A stretch of 64,000 nt of DNA, taken from the NCBI GenBank assembly GCA_002973575.1, contig PVEQ01000006.1:124001-188000 (forward strand), given 5' to 3'. Each line of letters starts with the position of its first letter. Positions within the stretch are counted from its first letter, which is position 1. The DNA is from Sediminibacterium magnilacihabitans. Lineage in GTDB: Bacteria; Bacteroidota; Bacteroidia; Chitinophagales; Chitinophagaceae. The position numbers were made by a program, and so were the translations under genes. Under the pieces are notes generated by a model that was given only the letters and a program-made list of their open reading frames with translations, did no database searches and was not told the origin of the DNA. Shown here piece by piece: positions 46,401 through 53,151 of the stretch.

Positions 46401-46563
46401 CGCGGAAGGGACCTATCAAACGATACTTGACATTCGAAAAATAAGTCGCGTCATTATTCGCGACAGGTGTTGCAGTAACAGGCTTTGTCTTTTTTTTCTC
46501 CTGTGCCAGGGCCGGCACGGTTAAAAGGCCGATCGCAACCAGCAGGTAGAAGGCTTTTCTCAT
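43408..46563 (-). CDS. Exported Asp-box beta-propeller protein (VPS10/sortilin-like, WD40/YVTN/BNR-like), paralogue A
   Basis: This encodes 1051 aa with a signal peptide (1-20, V-P-A-L-A-Q). Many Asp-box loops of the S/T-x-D-G-G-x-x-W type appear (T-T-D-G-G-S-N-W, S-D-D-G-G-R-S-W, T-T-D-G-G-K-T-W) and build one or two ten-blade-type propellers over about 30-720. The C-terminal third (about 760-1051) has a beta-sandwich and a helical end. Databases call such proteins glycosyl hydrolases, but I see no clear catalytic residues. It lies 37 nt downstream of a paralogue, forming a two-gene unit. Confidence 0.82.
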   Translation of the reverse strand: MRKAFYLLVAIGLLTVPALAQEKKKTKPVTATPVANNDATYFSNVKYRLIGPFRGGRCAAVTGSYKNKTTFYFGATGGGVWKTTDGGSNWKNISDKYFGGSIGAVAIAPSDETILYAGEGENTLRGNVSEGLGGIWRSDDGGRSWHNLGLKEGRHIIRIVIHPKDPNTVWVAVMGHLFGPSKERGVYKTTDGGKTWKQVLYANDQTGCSDLVMEAGNPSVLYAGMWHVIRRPYNMESGGEGSGLWKSTDGGETWTNLTNKKGMPKGTWGIVGVASAPSNPDKIFAIIENANGGLYVSNDGGDSWTLQSSDNNIRQRAWYYSKIFVDPKNDNLVYCLNVEFMRSKDGGKTFQPVSTPHGDHHDLWIDPEDGNRMIIGDDGGAQISFDAAANWSTMNNQPTAQFYRITTDNAYPYRLLGAQQDNSTVRIRSRSAGAGITERDWDPTAGAESGYVVADPLNPDIVYGGNYGGYLSRLDHKTGENRAINVWPDNPMGAGADVQKYRFQWNFPVFFSPHNPKRLYACGNQLFVTENEGRSWETISPDLTTNDKSKQASSGGAITKDNTSVEYYCTIFTATESPLEKDLLWTGSDDGLVYVSKDAGKHWENVTPPQAGKWMMWNCIETDPFQKGTAYFVGTKYKLDDYAPYIFVTTDYGKTWKQITNGINNMHFTRCLRADQKRPGLLYAGTEYGMYISYDGGAQWKSFQLNLPVVPVTDLTIKDNDLLVATQGRAFWAIDDLSVIQQKDESTTGKSWHVFTVSDAYRMEGGGRRARSGAGMETPPNTGTNPPNGTVINYYLKQANDSTKFSITVFDKKNMPIRTFSKNAKEETDKIDFSSGMNQFVWDMNYPPAEKIDNMILWNGNVGTVKAAPGKYMARFRYEKDSMDVPFVIKDNPAYGMTEVDYDNTVSFLLDVKQSFSDIQKAIKRIREVRTQINDFTAKLDTSTTKDVRKEADSINAKLTTIEETLYQTKAKSGQDVLNYPIRLNDKISGIFGVVSSGNTSPSKQAKEAFAELNEQATQQLQKLAGIFSNDLASFNNLIHDKKLPVIGFKQ

Positions 46564-46600
46564 GGTGTAACTGTTTAGCTAAAATTGGGCAATAAATGTA

Positions 46601-49498
46601 TCAATGTTTAGTGGAATTCAAAGATTGCAATTTTTGCTGCCAACGTTTTACTGCTGCGATGAGCTGTTCGGTTGGCGGATTATCTGTTTCTTCCAGTTGT
46701 TGTAAGAGTGATAAGAATGCATTTTTTACTTCGGTATATGCCGACTCTCCTTTCTCCATCGCTCTCCTGCTGCCTTCATAACAGATCATAGCATAACGAT
46801 GCTGATCAGACAAATCTTTCAACGATGTAATCACCCGTGGATCCATTTTTACCTGTAAGGGCTGCACATAACTGCTTCCGTTCACCGTGAGTGTAACCGT
46901 ATAATTGCCGGGCATCACCCAGGGCGATCTGGGTTCGGGGGTTGTGTTCCCATAAATAGCGGCAATGGGAAACGAAACCGGAACCGGTAACGGCGCATAA
47001 TGCAGGTCCCAGGTAAAGCGATGCGCTCCTGCTGCAGTACCCAGGCTTTCCTGCGGACGTATCCAATACAAAGGAATGTTTACTGCCGGCAATGCATAAG
47101 GTTGATCGCTGTTACTGAATTTTCTCACCGATTTTCCGTTGGCATCTTTTATTTCCAGCGTAACATTACCTGCCGATCCTTCCAGGAAATAATCAATGAT
47201 GGCGCCATCGGGCGGGTTTTGTCCCGCCGGCTCTTCCTGTGGCAAAGGCGTATCGGTATTCATGTTCCAGCGCACACGGATAGCTTTTTGTGGGCGGAAC
47301 AAAACAGTCTGTGTTGTAGTTGTTTTTTGTGCAGCCAGTTGGCGCAACGAAGTGATGTTATCGAGTATCCAGAAAGAACGGCCATGGGTACCTGCTACAA
47401 TATCATCGTCTTTGATCACCAGATCACGGATGGAAGTAGCCGGCATGTTCAATCGCAGCGGTTGCCATTGTTCACCATCGTTGAACGATACATAAACAGC
47501 CGTTTCAGAACCGGCGAATAACAATCCTTTCTGGTAAGGATCTTCCCGCACCACGTTGATGGGATCATTGGGCAACCCGTTCACGATCTCTTTCCAGCTA
47601 ACACCATTGTCGTTTGTTTTATAAATATGCGGATGCATATCATCGAGCCTGATCCTGTTCACAGCTGCATACGCTGTGCCCTTATCAAAATGACCGGCAT
47701 CCATCAATGAGATCTTGCTCCATGAATCAATAGCAGCGGGTGTTACATTTTTCCATGTCTTGCCACCATCACGAGTGAGTTGTATCAGTCCATCGTCTGT
47801 GCCACACCAGATGGTGTTGCTGTCTTTGGGTGATGGGGCTACTGTGTAGATCACTCCCCTGCGTGGCATTTTTTTCAGCTCATCTGTAGTGAAGATGCCT
47901 ACACTGGCGGGGATATCCCAGGTGCTTCTTGTTAAATCGGGACTGATCTCTTTCCAGGAATGCCCGCCGTTATTGGTTTTGAACAACACATTGCCGGCAA
48001 AGAAGAGTGTCTTAGGATCAATGGGTGAAAAAAGAACCGGCGCCGTTCGCAGGAAACGGTACTTACCGCTGCGCACCGCTTCGGGTGCGATGTTCTGTAC
48101 CTGTCCTGTGCGTTTATTATACTTTGTGATCTTTCCTCCGTAAATAATATCTGGGTTCAGCGGATCGGCGGCTACATAACCATATTCTTCTACTCCCACC
48201 GGATGCCATTCGCGGAATGTAACCTGTCCGTCGTTGCCCCGGGATGCAATACCTACAGAACCGCTTTCCTGTTGCCCTCCATATACGTTATACGGGAATG
48301 CATTATCGGTACTCACATGATAGAACTGTGCAGTAGGTTGATTATACCAGGATGAAAAAGTTTCGCCACCGTTAACGGTAATGATGGCGCCCTGGTCCGA
48401 TGCAATGAGCATGATATTGGTATGTTCGGGATCTATCCATATACGATGGTAATCATCTCCGCCCGGCGCGCCCCTGAAATCTTTCCAGGTATTGCCACCA
48501 TCGGCAGACCGCCATACCACTACATTGGCTGTATATACGATATCGGCATTTTTAGGATCGGCCTTTACTTCTGCAAAATCGCTTCCACGGCCCCAATACC
48601 TTCCGTCGTTGCTGATGCTGGTCCAGCTTTCTCCTGCATCATCACTTCTATACATTCCTCCATACTGGCCCGCATCTACTGTTGCATACATACGATTGGG
48701 ATTGCTGGGTGCAATGCAAAAACCAATACGTCCCAATCCCTGCTCTACCGTAGGCAACCCTTTGGTGAGATGGGTCCAGGTGTTACCGCCATCAGTAGAT
48801 TTATACAATCCGCTACCCGGACCATTCCAGGCGCCGTTCTCCCACGGGCCCTGGCGGCCGGCCCACAAATCGGCATAAACGATATTGGGATGTTGCGGAT
48901 CGATGGCCACCTGTATGGCGCCTGTGTTCTCATCTTTATACAATACCTGTTGCCATGTCTTGCCGCCATCGGTAGTGCGGTATACGCCGCGCTCTTTATT
49001 GGACCCATAGGGATGTCCCAACATGGCTACAAACACACGGTTGGGATCATGCGGATCAATGGCAAGACCACCTGCCTGTTGTCCTTCACTCAATCCCAGG
49101 TATGTCCATGTTTTACCCGCATCGGTTGATTTATAAATACCATTACCTACTGAAAGATCGGGTCTTTGCAAGCCTTCACCGCTTCCTGCATAAATGATAT
49201 TGGGATCGGAAGGAGCTACTGCTACATCGCCGATAGAGCCTGTAGACTGCTGATCGAAAAGCGGAACCCATGTGCGGCCATAATCTGTGGTCTTCCACAC
49301 GCCGCCATTGTTCACACCAATGTAAAAAGTACCAGGCTGCTGCGGCACACCTGCTGCGCCTACGGTGCGGCCGCCGCGGTGCGGACCGATCATCCTCCAT
49401 TTCAATGCCTGTAAATAACCTGACGGGGTGTTTTGTGCAAAAGAAAAAACAGCTGGCAACGCTATTGTTGCCAGTAAAGCAATTCGAAGGTATTTCAT
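46601..49498 (-). CDS. Exported Asp-box beta-propeller protein (VPS10/sortilin-like), paralogue B
   Basis: This encodes 965 aa with a signal peptide (1-21, F-S-F-A-Q). It shares with paralogue A the opening block W-R-M-I-G-P-H-R-G-G-R (R-L-I-G-P-F-R-G-G-R in A), the Asp-box loops and a C-terminal segment with N-P-P-D-G-A-I-I-D-Y-F-L (N-P-P-N-G-T-V-I-N-Y-Y-L in A). This shows an old tandem duplication. Probably periplasmic or surface. It may bind peptide or glycan ligands as sortilin propellers do; no function is proved by sequence. Confidence 0.82.
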   Translation of the reverse strand: MKYLRIALLATIALPAVFSFAQNTPSGYLQALKWRMIGPHRGGRTVGAAGVPQQPGTFYIGVNNGGVWKTTDYGRTWVPLFDQQSTGSIGDVAVAPSDPNIIYAGSGEGLQRPDLSVGNGIYKSTDAGKTWTYLGLSEGQQAGGLAIDPHDPNRVFVAMLGHPYGSNKERGVYRTTDGGKTWQQVLYKDENTGAIQVAIDPQHPNIVYADLWAGRQGPWENGAWNGPGSGLYKSTDGGNTWTHLTKGLPTVEQGLGRIGFCIAPSNPNRMYATVDAGQYGGMYRSDDAGESWTSISNDGRYWGRGSDFAEVKADPKNADIVYTANVVVWRSADGGNTWKDFRGAPGGDDYHRIWIDPEHTNIMLIASDQGAIITVNGGETFSSWYNQPTAQFYHVSTDNAFPYNVYGGQQESGSVGIASRGNDGQVTFREWHPVGVEEYGYVAADPLNPDIIYGGKITKYNKRTGQVQNIAPEAVRSGKYRFLRTAPVLFSPIDPKTLFFAGNVLFKTNNGGHSWKEISPDLTRSTWDIPASVGIFTTDELKKMPRRGVIYTVAPSPKDSNTIWCGTDDGLIQLTRDGGKTWKNVTPAAIDSWSKISLMDAGHFDKGTAYAAVNRIRLDDMHPHIYKTNDNGVSWKEIVNGLPNDPINVVREDPYQKGLLFAGSETAVYVSFNDGEQWQPLRLNMPATSIRDLVIKDDDIVAGTHGRSFWILDNITSLRQLAAQKTTTTQTVLFRPQKAIRVRWNMNTDTPLPQEEPAGQNPPDGAIIDYFLEGSAGNVTLEIKDANGKSVRKFSNSDQPYALPAVNIPLYWIRPQESLGTAAGAHRFTWDLHYAPLPVPVSFPIAAIYGNTTPEPRSPWVMPGNYTVTLTVNGSSYVQPLQVKMDPRVITSLKDLSDQHRYAMICYEGSRRAMEKGESAYTEVKNAFLSLLQQLEETDNPPTEQLIAAVKRWQQKLQSLNSTKH

Positions 49499-49508
49499 CT
49501 GTGTATTT

Positions 49509-49721
49509 TTAAGCTACTACTGTCTTTATCGTTCCGGAAGCGATCAACGAAAATAAACCCAATATCAATCCGGAAACAACACCGATCACCGGCCCTATGA
49601 CCAGCTGCATCACCCGGGATTCTGACCGGGTATTTTTGCATTCATTTGCGCGGCCATATCGGCATGATGCGCCATATATGTATCGTACAAGATCAGGTGT
49701 ACAGCGATGATCCATACACAA
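49509..49721 (-). pseudogene. Remnant of a small membrane protein with a broken reading frame
   Basis: The last 33 codons (M-Q-L-V-I-G-P-V-I-G-V-V-S-G-L-I-L-G-L-F-S) encode a Gly-rich transmembrane helix like the C-terminus of DUF4199-type proteins. Upstream, the matching membrane-protein-like text (V-H-L-I-L-Y-D-T-Y-M-A-H-H-A-D-M-A-A-Q-M) is in a different frame and stops at TGA overlapping the next ATG (TGATG). Stops then close all frames further upstream. I read the 301-nt gap between paralogue B and doxX as a degraded gene. A tiny intact membrane peptide of 33 aa is an alternative. Confidence 0.4.
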
Positions 49722-49799
49722 TTAAAAATACACTAAAAAACTAACTATATCTATTAAATGAACCTTATTTCTTCTGGAATGAGCTGGCTGTGCGTCTTT

Positions 49800-50237
49800 T
49801 TACGACCTCCGGCGGATCAGGTAGTCGACACTCCATTTACCCGGGCCATATACCAACAGGGTCAGGAGCATAATGGTATAATAAAGGGGTATCTCAAAGC
49901 CGTTATCGGCCGCTTCGAAGCCATTGGCCCAGTGTACTGTTTTGATGGCTACCAGCATGGTAATCACCAGCGGTATAGCAATCAGCCGCGTACCCAGTCC
50001 CAATACCAGCAAGACCACTCCCAGCATTTCCGTACCTGCCGCCAGGTAAGCGTTGAATACTGGCGCCGGTATACCAATGCTGCCAAACCAATCAATGACA
50101 CTGTTGATATCTTTCCATTTCATTTTGGCTGGTCCGTAAAAACCATAGGCCAGTACCAGTCTCAATAAGAGCAAGGGTACAGCAGCTGATTTTTCAAGAT
50201 GACCAACCAGCGAATAGTATTTTGTTGAAATAGACAT
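49800..50237 (-). CDS. DoxX-family membrane protein (BufD-like)
   Basis: This encodes 145 aa with four hydrophobic segments and the DoxX pattern: R-L-V-L-A-Y-G-F-Y-G-P-A-K-M-K-W in the first helix and G-T-E-M-L-G-V-V-L-L-V-L-G-L-G-T-R in the second or third. In known bufferin operons a DoxX protein is often the last gene and may help export, redox supply or membrane handling. Here it starts 9 nt after the BufC-like gene, making it the last gene of that operon. Confidence 0.82.
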   Translation of the reverse strand: MSISTKYYSLVGHLEKSAAVPLLLLRLVLAYGFYGPAKMKWKDINSVIDWFGSIGIPAPVFNAYLAAGTEMLGVVLLVLGLGTRLIAIPLVITMLVAIKTVHWANGFEAADNGFEIPLYYTIMLLTLLVYGPGKWSVDYLIRRRS

Positions 50238-50246
50238 ATAGGGTGT

Positions 50247-50987
50247 TTAAAAAATGATCAATTCTTGCGTTAAGGCGCTTTTGAAAAAAAGATGCATGGC
50301 CTGCCTGTCGTTTGCTGAAGAAACGATACCATAATCTTTCTCCAGCGTTTCCAGCAATTCGTCAATAGTAGCTGGCGCCTCTTCCAGTAAAGAAAGTATG
50401 ATGGCCAATGCAGGCGAGAGATCGGTGAAGATCACCGTACCGGCTGTATTCCGGTGTGCCGCCAGGAAATAATTTCCTTTATCTGCGGTTGTGATATCAT
50501 GTGCCGGTTTAAGATGCACTGGGTATTGGAATGAAAACAATTGATGCTCGGGGTTGATGACCAGCTTGTCGGTTTCCAATGAATAGGTAGCTGCCGGCTT
50601 TTCTCTCCTGTCTTCCATCATGAACAACTCCACTTCCGCCCATTCAAAACACAATAATTCTTCAAGGAAAGGATATTTTTCCAGTAGCGGATGTTTTACC
50701 GTTACCAGGTACTGGTAAAATTCTTTGGGCATATACCATACCTGTGGCGACTGGCAGGGGTGATGGGTGAAGAATTCATTCACCAGGTTCTTCCATTCAG
50801 TTGCACCAAGTAAAGCGTGTGTCAACGGGTAAGCATTTTGCAGCATATCATCCACTACATTGTACACGAGCCGCCTGTAATGACTGATGTGTTCGTTGTG
50901 GATACCGGGAATGGGTTCCAGTTGTCCGCTGCGACAATAACCGGCCAGGGCCGACTGGTACCGGCGGGTAGTATCATGCAGTAACAT
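50247..50987 (-). CDS. BufC-like partner protein of an MNIO enzyme (DUF2063 / putative DNA-binding domain family)
   Basis: This encodes 246 aa. The N-terminal half (about 5-100) matches DUF2063 (I-P-G-I-H, Y-R-R-L-V-Y-N-V-V-D-D-M-L-Q-N-A-Y-P), formerly called a putative DNA-binding domain but now regarded as the RiPP-recognition/partner protein of DUF692 enzymes. The C-terminal half is a winged-helix-like segment. The start overlaps the end of the DUF692 gene by 14 nt, so both are translated in step and probably form a complex that binds the precursor peptide. Confidence 0.85.
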   Translation of the reverse strand: MLLHDTTRRYQSALAGYCRSGQLEPIPGIHNEHISHYRRLVYNVVDDMLQNAYPLTHALLGATEWKNLVNEFFTHHPCQSPQVWYMPKEFYQYLVTVKHPLLEKYPFLEELLCFEWAEVELFMMEDRREKPAATYSLETDKLVINPEHQLFSFQYPVHLKPAHDITTADKGNYFLAAHRNTAGTVIFTDLSPALAIILSLLEEAPATIDELLETLEKDYGIVSSANDRQAMHLFFKSALTQELIIF

Positions 50988-51810
50988 AGGATGGTTGTTT
51001 TAAAGCGGCTGTTTTGATGGTGTTCAGCCTGTTTATTTCTTCCTGTAGCTCTTCCAGTTCAGGGATATTGAAATCTCTTTCGAGTAATACCGGTACATCC
51101 CTGCCGAGTTTGCGCATGGTATAATCGAAGAGCTCATAAACAGGATCGATAATGGCTTCGCCATGCGTGTCGATGATCAATGTATCGGATACCTGTTCGT
51201 GTCCTGCCATATGTATATACCGTACACGTTCCATCGGCAGTTGATCGATGAATGCTTTGGCATCGTAACGATGGTTGAAGCTGTTCACATAAACATTGTT
51301 CACATCCAGCAACAGATCGCAATCGGCTGCTTCCAATATAGCATTGATAAAATCAATCTCTGAGAGTTCGGGTGCAACCGGACTGTAATAACTCACGATC
51401 TCGATGGCCATTTTTCTTTCCAGCAAATCCTGTACTGTTTTGATACGTTCCGATACATGCGCTACTGCATCGGAAGTGAAAGGGATGGGTAATAGATCGT
51501 ACAAATGTGCGTTATCGCATTTGGCATAGCTGAGGTGTTCTGAATAAACAAGGGCTCCGGTGGATGCCAGAAATTGTTTCAGCTTCTTCAGGAATGCAAA
51601 ATCAAGCTCATCCGGACTGCCGATCGAAAGCGACAAACCATGTGTAAAGAGCGGATATTTTTCCAGGGCTTCCCGGAATTTCTTGTTCCAGAAACCACCC
51701 ACTCCTATCCAGTTCTCCGGTGCCACTTCAATAAAAGCAGGTTGCAATGTGCTGCTTTGGAGGAAAGCTTCGGCGAAGTCTTTCCTGTATCCGATTCCTA
51801 CCATATCCAT
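50974..51810 (-). CDS. MNIO/DUF692 multinuclear non-heme iron oxidase (BufB-like)
   Basis: This encodes 278 aa with a TIM-barrel fold. The likely iron ligands of the family are all visible: His57 (T-H-G-L-S-L), Glu91-His92 (Y-S-E-H-L-S-Y), Glu137 (I-E-I-V-S-Y-Y), Asp169 (L-L-D-V-N-N-V), His200 and His204 (I-H-M-A-G-H-E), Asp214/His216 (D-T-H-G) and Glu244 (L-L-E-R-D). Such enzymes oxidise Cys or Asp/Asn residues of a precursor peptide, and bufferin members turn Cys into thiooxazole rings. Its substrate is most likely the Cys-containing peptide encoded 60 nt upstream. Confidence 0.9.
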   Translation of the reverse strand: MDMVGIGYRKDFAEAFLQSSTLQPAFIEVAPENWIGVGGFWNKKFREALEKYPLFTHGLSLSIGSPDELDFAFLKKLKQFLASTGALVYSEHLSYAKCDNAHLYDLLPIPFTSDAVAHVSERIKTVQDLLERKMAIEIVSYYSPVAPELSEIDFINAILEAADCDLLLDVNNVYVNSFNHRYDAKAFIDQLPMERVRYIHMAGHEQVSDTLIIDTHGEAIIDPVYELFDYTMRKLGRDVPVLLERDFNIPELEELQEEINRLNTIKTAALKQPSYVTA

Positions 51811-51828
51811 TGTTTTAAAAGTGAAGAA

Positions 51829-51860
51829 TAAGGACAGGCTACTACCGTAACCCGTCCTTA
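51829..51860 (-). terminator. Hairpin between precursor and MNIO genes
   Basis: TAAGGAC (51829-51835) pairs with GTCCTTA (51854-51860), and the flanking GG/CC adds two more pairs after one mismatch. On the minus strand it is followed by TTCTTCACTTTT. Placed between the precursor and the enzyme genes, it could allow far more precursor than enzyme to be made, as is common in RiPP operons. Confidence 0.5.
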
Positions 51861-51870
51861 CCGGAAAGGA

Positions 51871-52197
51871 TTACATGCCGGATTTTGTTTTTCCGCTCTT
51901 GTCCTTGGTCTTGTCGGCTTTTTTGCCGTCTTTCTTGTGACTACCACATTTACCTTCTCCACATTTCCCATCCTTTCCTTTTTTGCCCATGGTTGAATCG
52001 GCTTTCCCTTTCTCACCGCATTTCAATTCCAGGCTCCTGCTAACAGCAGTACGGCTGAGCAGGTTACCCCTTACCGCTTCTCCTGAGCCCATATTGTTGT
52101 AGTGAAAGGTTCCGGCAGCATTGGCTGCAATACCTGATACGGCAATCATGGCTCCTGTGAGGATAGAGCCGGCTACGATGTTTCTTTTCTTTTCCAT
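51871..52197 (-). CDS. Bufferin-type RiPP precursor (BufA-like), Cys-containing and Lys/Gly-rich
   Basis: This encodes 108 aa. Residues 1-29 form an N-terminal Sec-type signal ending A-N-A-A-G, as in bufferin precursors, which keep a signal peptide. The mature part has Y-N-N-M-G-S-G-E-A-V-R-G-N-L-L, then three cysteines all in K-C-G: Cys60 (E-L-K-C-G-E-K), Cys79 (D-G-K-C-G) and Cys84 (E-G-K-C-G). The E-G-K-C-G motif is the site where bufferin cysteines are modified. A Lys/Asp/Gly-rich tail (85-108) has no further Cys. Known bufferins buffer excess copper in the periplasm, so the same role is probable here. It is encoded just upstream of bufB and downstream of the ECF sigma/anti-sigma pair. 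Confidence 0.82.
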   Translation of the reverse strand: MEKKRNIVAGSILTGAMIAVSGIAANAAGTFHYNNMGSGEAVRGNLLSRTAVSRSLELKCGEKGKADSTMGKKGKDGKCGEGKCGSHKKDGKKADKTKDKSGKTKSGM

Positions 52198-52238
52198 TGT
52201 TGGATGGTTTTAGTTTAAAAAATGATGCATTTGCAGGA

Positions 52239-52266
52239 ATAGTCTGCGCATTCTTTAAAACCTGAC
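52239..52266 (-). promoter_or_regulatory. Candidate ECF-type promoter of the bufferin operon
   Basis: On the minus strand GTCAGG (complement 52261-52266) and GACTAT (complement 52239-52244) are separated by exactly 16 nt, a spacing typical of ECF promoters. The -10-like element is 41 nt upstream of the precursor start. It lies in the 98-nt gap between the anti-sigma gene and the precursor and may be read by the sigma factor encoded upstream. This was found by eye, without mapped start sites. Confidence 0.4.
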
Positions 52267-52295
52267 AATGGAGTAAAAATTTTTTTTGGGGAGAT

Positions 52296-52559
52296 TTACA
52301 AACGTTCGATGATGCGTTCCTTCAATTCATTGTTTTGCAGTTGAGGAGCATTTTCTTCCTGGTGATCATGGAGGTGGTGGTGCAGGAGCCGGTCAATCAG
52401 TCTGCTCTGCTTATCGTAAGTAGTACAAGCGTCGCAAAGGCTTTTATGCATGAACAGCCTGATACTTTCTATCCAGGATAAGCCCATGACCGACCGTTTA
52501 TCGATCAGCTCTGTTGCTTTCCTGCACGAGTATAAGATGATGTGCATTATCTTTTTCAT
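52296..52559 (-). CDS. Zinc-binding (ZAS/HC2-like) anti-sigma factor
   Basis: This encodes 87 aa. The motif His38-x3-Cys42-x2-Cys45 (H-K-S-L-C-D-A-C) is the zinc-binding core of ZAS-type anti-sigma factors, and Cys12 could be the N-terminal ligand. There is no transmembrane helix, so it is a soluble cytoplasmic type. It overlaps the sigma gene stop by 4 nt and is therefore made together with its target. Zn/thiol chemistry could let it sense metal or redox stress, in line with the copper-linked genes downstream. The signal is inference. Confidence 0.8.
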   Translation of the reverse strand: MKKIMHIILYSCRKATELIDKRSVMGLSWIESIRLFMHKSLCDACTTYDKQSRLIDRLLHHHLHDHQEENAPQLQNNELKERIIERL

Positions 52560-53149
52560 TCCCCTCTTTTAAACCAGTTGTGTTCCAGGCATTTTCTCAA
52601 TTGCAACTTTGCACGATGCAGTATTTGCCAGAAGTTAGTCGGCGCAATTTGCAATTCCTGACAAATCAGTTCGCCTTTTTTTTCTTCCAGGTATTTTAAT
52701 TGCACAGCAGCCAGCCAGGTTGCCGGAAGTTTGTGCATGCATTGCCGCAAAACTTTGGTGAAATCCATATCATCCAGCAGGTGTCCCTGCTCATCTCCCC
52801 ATTGCTGCGGCCGTTCCTTTTTCACCCACGATCCTTCTTCATCAAAAAAGCTTTCCATCAACGCATTACCGGCCCGTTCCTGTTCCACCTGTTCCGTAAC
52901 AGCAGCACGTTTGTATTGCTGCCGGTAATGATCGGCGATCTTGTGATTGAGGATGCCCAGCAACCAGGTCCTGGCATCCCTTCCTTTAAAAGAAAGCAGC
53001 GACTGGCAGGCGGCCAGGAATGTTTCCTGCACAAGGTCTTCTGCTGTCTCTTTATTATCGGTCTTGTAGAAGGCCCAGGAATACAGATCGTCTGTATACC
53101 TGGTTACCCATTCTTTGATTGTATTTGCCGGATTGTCGGAGTCTGACAT
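52556..53149 (-). CDS. ECF RNA polymerase sigma factor
   Basis: This encodes 197 aa. Region 2 (about 15-85) holds D-L-V-Q-E-T-F at 38-44 and region 2.4 W-L-L-G-I-L-N-H-K-I; region 4 (about 130-190) holds L-P-A-T-W-L-A-A-V-Q-L-K-Y-L-E-E and a helix-turn-helix L-Q-I-A-P-T-N-F-W. It overlaps the anti-sigma gene by 4 nt. It begins 2 nt after the stop of the Tricorn-like protease gene, so it is also read from that gene's transcript. The bufferin operon immediately downstream is the obvious target. Confidence 0.9.
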   Translation of the reverse strand: MSDSDNPANTIKEWVTRYTDDLYSWAFYKTDNKETAEDLVQETFLAACQSLLSFKGRDARTWLLGILNHKIADHYRQQYKRAAVTEQVEQERAGNALMESFFDEEGSWVKKERPQQWGDEQGHLLDDMDFTKVLRQCMHKLPATWLAAVQLKYLEEKKGELICQELQIAPTNFWQILHRAKLQLRKCLEHNWFKRGE

Positions 53150-53151
53150 AT

